Origin: Blastococcus saxobsidens
GTDB lineage: Bacteria > Actinomycetota > Actinomycetes > Mycobacteriales > Geodermatophilaceae
Reading direction: 5' to 3'
Assembly (NCBI RefSeq): GCF_010682065.1
Contig: NZ_JAAGWG010000008.1
Coordinates: forward strand, 62,001-126,000
DNA length: 64,000 bases
The translations under genes were made by a program, and so were the position numbers. The notes under the pieces were generated by a model. It was not told the origin of the DNA. It saw only the letters and a list, made by a program, of their open reading frames with translations, and ran no database searches. Below, piece by piece: positions 44,412 through 52,031 of the stretch (the stretch's first letter is position 1; every line of letters starts with the position of its first letter).

Positions 44412-45655
44412 CCGCAGGGGTCCGGGCGGTGCGGGATCCGGCGGTGCCGGCCCGCCTGATGCTGTGCATGACGCTGCTGGTCCTCACCACGGTGGGCTGG
44501 CGTCGCGGCACGTACTTCACCGGCTCGCTGGACCCGGTCGTCGTCGCCAAGGGCCTGCTGAGCGTCGCGGCCCTCGGGCTGGCGTTCTTCGGCACCCGCC
44601 GCGCCGCTCTCCGGGTGGGCACCGGCACGCTCTGGGCGCTGGGAGCGCTGCTGGCCGCATCGGTGTTCGGAGCACTGACCCACGGGCCGCTGGTCGCCGG
44701 CGCGATCATCGCCGTCCGCGTGACCATCGTCGCGCTGACCGTCGTGCTGCTGCTGCGCTGCTACACCGGCCCCCAGTTCTTCGCCGGCCTGGCGTACGCC
44801 GCTGCGGGGATCGGCGGGGTGGCCGCGGTCACCGGTTCGTCCTCCCTCTCCTCGGGCCGGCTCGCAGGGGGCTTCCCGCAACTGGCCCCCAACGAGCTCG
44901 CCCTGCTCGCGTGCCTCGTGGTGCTCTACGCCGCGTGGCGGATCGCGGTGGCGGACGGAGGGGTCCCCATGGCCGGGATCGGCGCCGTGGCGCTCGGCAT
45001 CCTGTGGGCCACCGGCTCCCGGACGGCGCTGCTCATGCTGGGACCCGCCCTGGTGATCATGGCGCTGCACGTGCGGCGTCCCCGTGTCGGGCTGGTCGTC
45101 AGCGGGCTGGTGATGGCGGCGCTGGCGACCGTCGCGGCGGCCGCCACCGATGCGCTGGCCGGTTTCCTCGAGCGCGGCGGTGACGGCACCAGCACGGTGG
45201 AGTCCCGGTTCATCGCCTGGGACGCCGCCACCACGTGGGCCGACGACGCGTGGCAGCTCGCCTTCGGCGGCGGCATGTCGGTGAAGATCATCCCGGTCAA
45301 GGGTCAGTACTGGGACGAGCAGCCGCTGGACAGCAGCTGGGTCTCCCTCCTCGTGCAGGTCGGGCTGGTGGGCCTCCTGGTGGCCGGGATCTGGGCACTG
45401 TGGGCGGTGCGGGGAGCGCTCCTGGCCCCGCGCGAGTCCCGGGCCCTGTTCCTCGGGGTGCTGGTCTTCCTGCTCGGCCGCAGCGTGCTGGAGAGCGGAT
45501 TGTTCGACGCGACCCCCGACTTCCTCGCCTTCCTGGCCGTCTCGCTGCTGGCCGAGGGCGGCTCCCGTCGCCGCCTCACCGAGGCGCCTCGAGCGGGCAG
45601 TGCCGAGCCGGCGCTACCCGACGCCGGCGCCCGGTCAGCTGCGCTGACCCGCTGA
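44408..45655 (+). CDS. O-antigen polymerase/ligase-like membrane protein (Wzy type)
   Basis: 415 residues, about ten membrane helices with one larger outside loop near residues 255-310 (ERGGDGTSTVESRFIAWDAATTWADDAW...DSSWVSLLVQVGLVG), the layout of the O-antigen ligase/polymerase family. Predicted to join repeat units on the outer face of the membrane. The last codons run into an 8-bp tandem array: the stop TGA lies in its second unit, so the tail SAALTR comes from the repeat. Last gene of the 40413-45655 unit. Confidence 0.82.
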   Translation: MTAGVRAVRDPAVPARLMLCMTLLVLTTVGWRRGTYFTGSLDPVVVAKGLLSVAALGLAFFGTRRAALRVGTGTLWALGALLAASVFGALTHGPLVAGAIIAVRVTIVALTVVLLLRCYTGPQFFAGLAYAAAGIGGVAAVTGSSSLSSGRLAGGFPQLAPNELALLACLVVLYAAWRIAVADGGVPMAGIGAVALGILWATGSRTALLMLGPALVIMALHVRRPRVGLVVSGLVMAALATVAAAATDALAGFLERGGDGTSTVESRFIAWDAATTWADDAWQLAFGGGMSVKIIPVKGQYWDEQPLDSSWVSLLVQVGLVGLLVAGIWALWAVRGALLAPRESRALFLGVLVFLLGRSVLESGLFDATPDFLAFLAVSLLAEGGSRRRLTEAPRAGSAEPALPDAGARSAALTR

Positions 45656-45706
45656 CCCGCTGACCCGCTGACCCGCTGACCCGCTGACCCGCTGACCCGC
45701 TGACCC
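45643..45706. repeat. 8 x 8-bp tandem array (GCTGACCC)
   Basis: Eight perfect copies of GCTGACCC, beginning inside the 3' end of the polymerase-like gene and continuing past its stop. The unit is not a multiple of three and contains TGA. Confidence 0.95.
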
Positions 45707-46274
45707 GCCGGCCGCCGCCACCCTCGGGGTGCGGGCCGGCACGTCCGGACGATCGGACCGAGGCGGCCACCGAGCAGGGGTCGGACCTGACCGGGTAGAT
45801 CAGCGGGTACGTCCCTCGTCGACGTCAGCCGCCCCGAGCGCGCCTCCACCGGCGGCGGACGTGTCTCCCCGAGTGCCCGTTCAGGCACGCCACGAGTCCT
45901 GGGAGTCAGCGCTGTCCGGGGGCAGCTCACCCCGACGACCCGCGTGCATCCGGGCAAGCCATCGGCGTGCTGGTGGAGTGCTCGAGAGGAGCAGGCCGAT
46001 GAAGCCGCCCGGGATGGGGCTCTCCGCCGACCAGACGTTGCCGGGACCGATCCATTCGGCCACGCCTACGAGGACGACGGCCGTGACCACGTGGACGACC
46101 ACGGTGGGGATCCACTGCCCGGGACGAGGGAGGTCGACCCGAGGGCCGTCCCCGCGGGAGCGCGACCGCAGCCTCCTCCGTCGACAGCGGGGTCCTGCTC
46201 CGCCGGCGTCGGACTGCCCGCGTCGTGGGCGTTCCGGCCCGACCGGCCGTCAGCTACGTCCTTGCCGGGTACAC
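45707..46274. other. 568 bases between the polymerase-like and Wzz-like genes, no confident gene
   Basis: Convergent interval. The + strand shows no coding-like frame. The - strand holds one weak small open frame (45881-46102), listed separately. No terminator hairpin comparable to others of the locus stands out. Confidence 0.5.
45881..46102 (-). CDS. Possible small membrane protein (weak)
   Basis: 73 codons from GTG 46102: a hydrophobic start (VVHVVTAVVLVGVAEWIGPGN), a second semi-hydrophobic stretch (GGFIGLLLSS) and a charged tail. The composition looks more protein-like than other frames here, and it follows the Wzz-like gene on the same strand. There is no ribosome site, and the frame continues open upstream without a start to 46250, so it could be a remnant or chance. 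Confidence 0.25.
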   Translation of the reverse strand: MVVHVVTAVVLVGVAEWIGPGNVWSAESPIPGGFIGLLLSSTPPARRWLARMHAGRRGELPPDSADSQDSWRA

Positions 46275-47474
46275 CTAGCCGCGCGGGGAACCGTTCAAGG
46301 CGGCCTGCTTGCCGGTCGCGGGCACCGGCTTGGGCGCCGGTGGCACCGGCTGCGTGCCTACCGCCTCCTCGGGGGTGGTCAGCGGCGCGCCGGGACCGCG
46401 GGGCACCAGGGCGACGGCGAGCGGGTCGATCCCTGCCGAGGCCAGGATCGTGCGCATCTCGCGCAGCTCCTGGTCGTCGACCCGGCCGCTCGGCACGACC
46501 AGCACGACGCCGTCGTGATGCTCGGCCACGTGCTTCCAGACCCGCAGCGGCACCAGCGGGTCGGCGACGTCCAGGCGGACCCGCGGGCCGTCGTCCCCGG
46601 CCGGGGCGGTGAGGGAACCGGTCACGGCGGTCCGCACGCCGCGGCCGGCCAGCACCTCGCTCACCTGCTCGGCGAAGGCGCGGGTGGCCGGCTCCTCCGA
46701 CGGCGCGGGCGACAGGACGGTGACCCGCACCGGGCGCTTCTCGGCGCGCAGCTCCAGCCGCCGGGCGAGCGTGCCGGCCGCCTGGCCGGTCAGGGCGCTG
46801 CGCCGGGCGCGGCCGGAGGGCTGGACGAGGAACTCGGTGTCCCCGGCGGAGTCGCCCCAGGCGCGGCGCAGGTCGTCCTCGGTGTGCAGCGTGGTGTCCA
46901 TCCGGCTCCGCACGACGGCGGCCGCAAGGCCCAGGAACAGTCCGGTGAGCAGCCCGAGCGTCAGCAGGTAGAGCAGCACGGGCGACGACGGCGAGGTGGG
47001 GGCCACGGCCGGGTCGACGACGGTGAGGTTCACCGGCTCGTCACCCGAGGACGGCGTCTCCAGCGTCTCGACCACGTCGGTGAAGAGGTCGGCCACCGCG
47101 TTGGCGATCGCCGCCGCCTCGGCCGGGTCGGACCCGCTCACCGTGACGTGCAGCTGCGTGGTGTCCGCCGGGTTCGTCGCCGCCACCCGGGTCCGGAGCT
47201 CGGCCAGCGGCACGTCGAGGGAGAGTTCTTCCCGGACCGGGGCCAGCACGGCCTCGCTGGTCACGATCTCCGGGTAGCTCTTCACCCGCTGCTGCACGAA
47301 CGAGGCGCTGTTGGGGATCGAGGGGGACACCGAGACGAAGACGGTGGAGGTCGCCTCGTAGGTCTTCGGGGTCACGGCGAAGACGAGGAGCCCGGCGAGC
47401 GCGCCGGCCAGCGCGGCCCCGATCCAGATCACCCAGTGTCGCCGCAGCGCGGCGAGGTAGTCCTTCAGTTCCAT
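46275..47474 (-). CDS. Wzz-like chain-length / capsular polysaccharide co-polymerase with degenerate kinase domain
   Basis: 399 residues. MELKDYLAALRRHWVIWIGAALAGALAGLLVFAV (first membrane helix, 14-34) then the Wzz outer domain (YEATSTVFVSVS..., helices up to about 160), Pro-rich SPSSPVLLYLLTLGLLTGLFLGLAAAVV (second helix, about 168-192) and a cytoplasmic part. The latter resembles a BY-kinase/CpsD fold (VTVLSPAPSEEPATRAFAEQVSEVLAGRGVRTAV..., DGVVLVVPSGRVDDQELREM) but the Walker A P-loop GEGKST is replaced by SEEPAT and there is no Tyr cluster. It likely sets polymer length without kinase activity. Oriented opposite to the rest of the locus and divergent from the TagD-like gene. Confidence 0.87.
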   Translation of the reverse strand: MELKDYLAALRRHWVIWIGAALAGALAGLLVFAVTPKTYEATSTVFVSVSPSIPNSASFVQQRVKSYPEIVTSEAVLAPVREELSLDVPLAELRTRVAATNPADTTQLHVTVSGSDPAEAAAIANAVADLFTDVVETLETPSSGDEPVNLTVVDPAVAPTSPSSPVLLYLLTLGLLTGLFLGLAAAVVRSRMDTTLHTEDDLRRAWGDSAGDTEFLVQPSGRARRSALTGQAAGTLARRLELRAEKRPVRVTVLSPAPSEEPATRAFAEQVSEVLAGRGVRTAVTGSLTAPAGDDGPRVRLDVADPLVPLRVWKHVAEHHDGVVLVVPSGRVDDQELREMRTILASAGIDPLAVALVPRGPGAPLTTPEEAVGTQPVPPAPKPVPATGKQAALNGSPRG

Positions 47475-47815
47475 GTCGTCCCCTGCCTGCCCGCGCGACC
47501 GTGCAGGCGCCGGCAGGGCGTCCGCACGGCGCGTCCCCCGTCGGAGTGTCGACGATATCCGCAGGTCAGCGCGCCGAGGCTGGTGCGGAGGGAGGCCTCA
47601 CCCCTCCGAGGGGAGCCCTCCGGGCCGCGGTCCGCGGCCGCCTGCCCCCGAAGGGGTGAAGATCTCGACGGCGCTCACCAAGCGTGACGGTTCTCGGCTA
47701 GCTTTCTCGACGTCATCGCTGTCGAGCGCCACGGACGCCGCTCCTGCGTGACTCAGCGTGACAGGCGAACGCTCCCGACCGGGGAGGGCGCGCCACGGGA
47801 GGATCGGGGGATCCC
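47475..47815. promoter_or_regulatory. Divergent regulatory region of the Wzz-like and TagD-like genes
   Basis: 341 bases without a gene. TCACCCCT (47598-47605) pairs with AGGGGTGA (47652-47659) and encloses the perfect palindrome GGCCGCGG-T-CCGCGGCC (47623-47639) and CCCCT-CCG-AGGGG (47601-47613). A TAGCTT -10 for the TagD-like gene lies at 47699-47704. Confidence 0.5.
47675..47687. promoter_or_regulatory. BldD-like dyad overlapping the -35 of the TagD-like promoter
   Basis: TCAC-CAAGC-GTGA fits TNAC-N5-GTNA and matches TnACnCWGnGTnA at all but one position. With a -10 at 47699-47704 it would cover the -35, the position expected of a repressor site. Confidence 0.4.
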
Positions 47816-48274
47816 ATGACGGTCATCGGCTATGCGCCGGGTGCCTACGACCTGTTCCACGTCGGGCACCTGAACATCCTCCGGCACGCCGCCCAGCACT
47901 GCGACCGCCTGATCGCCGGCGTCGTCTCCGACGAGATGCTGCTGCTCACCAAGGGTCGCGCACCGGTGATCCCGCTGGCCGAGCGCATGGAGATCGTGAG
48001 CAACCTGCGGTTCGTGGACGCCGTCCACGCCGAGGTGGTCCCGGACAAGATCGACACCTGGCGCGAGGTCGGCTTCGACGTCATCTTCAAGGGCGACGAC
48101 TGGCGGGGCACGCCCAAGGGCGACGCCCTCGAGCGCGACTTCGGCGCCGTGGGCGTCCGGGTGCACTACTTCCCGTACACGATGCACACCTCGAGCACGA
48201 TGCTGCGCCGGGCGCTGGCGGCCATCGAGGCCGGCGAGCCCGTCGGCCGGAAGGTCCGCGCCCTCACCTCCTGA
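47816..48274 (+). CDS. TagD-like cytidylyltransferase (glycerol-3-phosphate cytidylyltransferase family)
   Basis: 152 residues. GYAPGAYDLFHVGHLNIL (residues 5-22) holds the HxGH nucleotide-binding motif, AERMEIVSNLRFVDAVHAEVV and FKGDDWRGTPKGD are typical of TagD/GCT, and HTSSTMLRR replaces the RTEGISTT signature. Family enzymes couple CTP (or ATP) with a polyol- or sugar-phosphate; the closest match is CDP-glycerol synthesis, with heptose-1-phosphate nucleotidyltransferase as the alternative. It could supply the CDP-alcohol used by the transferase at 40413. ATG 47816, divergent from the Wzz-like gene. Confidence 0.85.
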   Translation: MTVIGYAPGAYDLFHVGHLNILRHAAQHCDRLIAGVVSDEMLLLTKGRAPVIPLAERMEIVSNLRFVDAVHAEVVPDKIDTWREVGFDVIFKGDDWRGTPKGDALERDFGAVGVRVHYFPYTMHTSSTMLRRALAAIEAGEPVGRKVRALTS

Positions 48275-48376
48275 GCTCGGCGGCGGCCTGCGGGCGCGCC
48301 GTCTAGCCTGGGGTCCGGCCCCGGCCGCACTCGGCGGCACGTGCGAGGCCTCCAGAACTCCGGGAGAAGAAGAAGC

Positions 48377-51300
48377 GTGACCCTGCGCGGCGTGCTCGAC
48401 GTCGTCCTGACCGATCCCGGCATGGCCCGCGTGGTGGCCGCGGCCGGCCGGGCGCAGCTCGCGGTCACGGCCCCGCCGACGGTGCAGCCCCTGGTCGCCG
48501 CGGCGCTGGCCGGCGGCGGGCGCAGCGCAGGGCAGGACGAGCGCGCCGGTGTGCCGGTCCTGCTGGTCACCGCCGGGGAGCGGGACGCCGACGCCGCCGC
48601 CGATCTGCTGCGCTGCTTCCTCCCCGATCGCCGGGTGGAGACGTTCCCCGCGTGGGAGACGCTGCCCCACGAGCGGCTGAGCCCCCGCGCCGACACCGTC
48701 GGCCGCCGGCTGGCCGTGCTGCGCGACCTGGTCCACCCGGGCGCCAACGGCACCATCGACGTGCTGGTCGCCCCGGTGCGCAGCGTCCTGCAGCCGCTGG
48801 CCCCCGGGCTCGGTGACCTCACCCCGGTCGAGCTGGCGGCCGGGGACTCCGCCGAGCTCGAGGTGGTGGCCCGTGCGCTGGCCGACGCCGCCTACACCCG
48901 CGTCGAGCTGGTGGAGAAGCGCGGTGAGTTCGCCGTCCGCGGCGGCCTGCTCGACGTCTTCCCGCCCACCGAGCCGCACCCGGTGCGGGTCGAGTTCTGG
49001 GGCGACGAGGTCGACGAGCTGCGCTACTTCTCCGCCGCCGACCAGCGCTCCCTCGACGAGCGGCCGGACCGGCTGTGGGCGCCGCCGTGCCGCGAGCTGC
49101 TGCTGACCGAGGAGGTGCGGGCCCGCGCCGCGGCGCTGGCCCAGCAGCACCCCGCGCTGATCGAGGTGCTGGGCAAGGTCGCCGAGGGGATCGCCGTCGA
49201 GGGCATGGAGTCGCTGACCCCGGCCCTCATCGGCGACGAGGCCATGCAACTGCTCACCGACCTGCTCCCGGCCGGCACCCACGTCCTGGTCGCGGACCCG
49301 GAGCGGGTGCGCAGCCGCGCCGCCGACCTGGTGCGCACCGCCGAGGAGTTCCTCGCCGCGTCCTGGGCGACGGCCGGCGAGGCGGGGGAGGCGCCCCTGG
49401 ACCTCGGGGCGTCGTCGTTCCGCGACCTCGCCGACGTCGAGGACGCCGCCCGCGGCCGCGGGCTGCCGTGGTGGACCACCGGGCAGTTCACGCTGGCCGC
49501 CGACGACACGGTGGACGACGACGTCATCAACCTCGACGCGACGAGCGTCGAGCGCTTCCACGGTGACCAGGTCGCCGCCGTGCGCAGCATGCGCCAGTGG
49601 CACCGTCAGGGCTGGCGGGTCGTCGTCACCTTCGCCGGTCCCGGCCCAGCCCAGCGGGCCGCCGACCAGTTCATGGAGGCCGAGCTCGGGGCCCGGCTGG
49701 TGCCCGACATCGACCGGGCACCGGACGCCGGCCTGACCCACGTGACCCAGGGCAGCATCGAGGCCGGCTTCGCCTTCCCCGGTGTGGGCCTGGCGCTGCT
49801 CACCGAGCAGGACTTGACCGGGCAGCGCGGCACGTCGATGCGCGACGCGGCCAAGATGCCGGCCCGCCGCCGCAACGCCGTCGACCTGGTGCAGCTGCAG
49901 CCCGGTGACCTCGTGGTCCACGAGCAGCACGGCATCGGCCGCTACATCGAGATGATCAGCCGCACGGTCAACGGCGGCCAGCGCGACTACCTGATCGTCG
50001 AGTACGCCCCGTCGCGGCGGAACCAGCCGCCGGACCGGCTGTTCGTGCCCACCGACGCCCTCGACCAGCTGACCCGCTACGTCGGCGGCGAGGCCCCGGC
50101 GCTGTCCAAGCTCGGCGGCGCCGACTGGCAGAAGACGAAGAGCAACGCCCGCAAGGCGGTCAAGCAGATCGCCGGTGAGCTCATCCGGCTGTACTCGGCG
50201 CGGATGGCCACCAAGGGGCACGCCTTCGGTCCCGACACCGTCTGGCAGCGCGAGCTCGAGGACGCCTTCCCGTTCCAGGAGACGCCCGACCAGCTCGCCG
50301 CCATCGACGAGGTCAAGGGCGACATGCAGAACCCGGTCCCGATGGACCGGATCATCTGCGGCGACGTCGGCTACGGGAAGACCGAGATCGCGGTGCGCGC
50401 GGCGTTCAAGGCGGTGCAGGACGGCAAGCAGGTCGCCGTCCTGGTGCCGACGACGCTGCTGGCCAACCAGCACTTCAAGACCTTCTCCGAGCGGGTCGCC
50501 CAGTTCCCGGTGACGGTGAAGGTGCTGTCCCGCTTCCAGTCCGACCGCGAGACGACCGAGATCCTCCGCCAGCTCGCCGCCGGTGAGGTCGACATCCTGG
50601 TCGGCACCCACCGGCTGCTGCAGCCGACCACCCGGTGGAAGGACCTCGGGCTGGTCATCGTCGACGAGGAGCAGCGCTTCGGCGTCGAGCACAAGGAGTA
50701 CCTGAAGACGATGCGGACGGCGGTCGACGTGCTGTCGATGTCCGCGACGCCGATCCCGCGCACCCTGGAGATGAGCCTCACCGGCATCCGCGAGATGTCG
50801 ACGATCCTCACCCCGCCGGAGGAGCGGCACCCGGTGCTCACCTACGTGGGCGCCTGGAGCGACAAGCAGATGGCCGCCGCGATCCGCCGGGAGCTGCTGC
50901 GCGACGGGCAGGTGTTCGTCATCCACAACCGGGTGCAGTCGATCGACAAGGCGGCGGCGAAGATCCGCTCCCTGGTGCCCGAGGCCCGCATCGCCGTCGG
51001 CCACGGGCAGATGAAGGAGCACGAGCTCGAGCGGATCATGGTCGGCTTCTGGGAGAAGGAGTACGACGTCCTGGTGGCGACGACGATCGTCGAGTCCGGC
51101 CTGGACATCCCCAACGCCAACACCCTGATCGTCGACCGCGCCGACACCTTCGGCCTCTCGCAGCTGCACCAGATCCGGGGCCGCGTGGGCCGAGGACGTG
51201 AGCGCGCCTACGCCTACTTCACCTACGACCCGGCCCGCACGCTCACCGAGACCTCGGTCGACCGGCTGACGACGATCGCCAACAACACCGACCTCGGCGC

Positions 51301-51946
51301 CGGCATGGCGGTGGCGATGAAGGACCTGGAGATCCGCGGCTCGGGCAACCTGCTCGGCGGCGAGCAGTCCGGGCACATCGCCGGCGTCGGCTTCGACCTC
51401 TACGTCCGCCTGGTGGGGGAGGCCGTGGCCGACTACCGGGCGCAGGTCACCGGCGAGGAGGCCCCCGCCGAGCCGGTCGAGGTCCGGGTGGACCTGCCGG
51501 TGGACGCCCACCTGCCGCACGACTACGTGCCCGGCGAGCGGCTGCGCATGGAGGCCTACCGCAAGGTGGCCTCGATCTCCGAGGACGACCAGGCGCAGGC
51601 CGTGCTCGACGAGCTCACCGACCGGTACGGCGCCCCGCCGGCGCCGGTGCTCAACCTGCTGGCCGTGGCCCGGTTCCGGGTCGCGATGCGGGCACTGGGG
51701 ATCACCGAGGTGTCGCTGCAGGGCCGCAACATCCGGGTCGGCCCGGTGGACCTGCCGGAGTCCAAGCAGATGCGCCTGGCCCGGCTGGCCGACGGGGCCT
51801 CCTACAAGGCCGCGGTGCAGACGATCGTGCTGAAGGTGCCGGTGGGCCCCGACCGCCGCACTCCGCTGCGGGACGTCGCGCTGCTGGAGAACCTGCACTC
51901 GGTGCTCCGCGCCGTCCTGGACCAGCCGGTTCTCGCCGCGTCCTGA
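48377..51946 (+). CDS. mfd: Transcription-repair coupling factor Mfd
   Basis: 1,189 residues, full length. N-terminal UvrB-like part (ERDADAAADLLRCFLPDRRVETFPAWETLPHERLSP, about 60-250), the RNA-polymerase-interacting domain (DLVVHEQHGIGRYIEM... around 510-580), then RecG-like helicase motors: Walker A GDVGYGKTEIAV (near 662), DEEQRFGVEHKE (motif II), SATPIPRTLEM, VESGLDIPNANTL and QLHQIRGRVGRGRERAYAYF; the C-terminal TRCF domain closes it. Removes RNA polymerase stalled at lesions and recruits UvrA. GTG 48377 with a purine-rich GGGAGAAGAAG upstream; TAGCCT at 48304-48309 is a possible -10. Long open frames on the opposite strand are codon-bias shadows. Confidence 0.98.
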   Translation: MTLRGVLDVVLTDPGMARVVAAAGRAQLAVTAPPTVQPLVAAALAGGGRSAGQDERAGVPVLLVTAGERDADAAADLLRCFLPDRRVETFPAWETLPHERLSPRADTVGRRLAVLRDLVHPGANGTIDVLVAPVRSVLQPLAPGLGDLTPVELAAGDSAELEVVARALADAAYTRVELVEKRGEFAVRGGLLDVFPPTEPHPVRVEFWGDEVDELRYFSAADQRSLDERPDRLWAPPCRELLLTEEVRARAAALAQQHPALIEVLGKVAEGIAVEGMESLTPALIGDEAMQLLTDLLPAGTHVLVADPERVRSRAADLVRTAEEFLAASWATAGEAGEAPLDLGASSFRDLADVEDAARGRGLPWWTTGQFTLAADDTVDDDVINLDATSVERFHGDQVAAVRSMRQWHRQGWRVVVTFAGPGPAQRAADQFMEAELGARLVPDIDRAPDAGLTHVTQGSIEAGFAFPGVGLALLTEQDLTGQRGTSMRDAAKMPARRRNAVDLVQLQPGDLVVHEQHGIGRYIEMISRTVNGGQRDYLIVEYAPSRRNQPPDRLFVPTDALDQLTRYVGGEAPALSKLGGADWQKTKSNARKAVKQIAGELIRLYSARMATKGHAFGPDTVWQRELEDAFPFQETPDQLAAIDEVKGDMQNPVPMDRIICGDVGYGKTEIAVRAAFKAVQDGKQVAVLVPTTLLANQHFKTFSERVAQFPVTVKVLSRFQSDRETTEILRQLAAGEVDILVGTHRLLQPTTRWKDLGLVIVDEEQRFGVEHKEYLKTMRTAVDVLSMSATPIPRTLEMSLTGIREMSTILTPPEERHPVLTYVGAWSDKQMAAAIRRELLRDGQVFVIHNRVQSIDKAAAKIRSLVPEARIAVGHGQMKEHELERIMVGFWEKEYDVLVATTIVESGLDIPNANTLIVDRADTFGLSQLHQIRGRVGRGRERAYAYFTYDPARTLTETSVDRLTTIANNTDLGAGMAVAMKDLEIRGSGNLLGGEQSGHIAGVGFDLYVRLVGEAVADYRAQVTGEEAPAEPVEVRVDLPVDAHLPHDYVPGERLRMEAYRKVASISEDDQAQAVLDELTDRYGAPPAPVLNLLAVARFRVAMRALGITEVSLQGRNIRVGPVDLPESKQMRLARLADGASYKAAVQTIVLKVPVGPDRRTPLRDVALLENLHSVLRAVLDQPVLAAS

Positions 51947-51950
51947 CTCG

Positions 51951-51984
51951 CGCCCCTCGGCCCGGGACGGGGCCGACGGGGGCG
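51951..51984 (+). terminator. Terminator hairpin after mfd
   Basis: CGCCCCTCGGCCC pairs with GGGCCGA-(C)-GGGGCG, one bulged base, starting five bases after the stop. Confidence 0.55.
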
Positions 51985-52031
51985 TCCTGCGACGTCGGTC
52001 ACAGCGGGTGTGGGAGTCTCGCGGCGTGCTG

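Noticed and set aside
45643..45706. CRISPR array
   Set aside because: The repeats are 8 bp, contiguous and lack spacers; no cas genes.
45707..47687. Long + strand frame opposite the Wzz-like gene
   Set aside because: Composition is Arg/Gly/Asp-rich shadow; the - strand encodes a clear Wzz topology.
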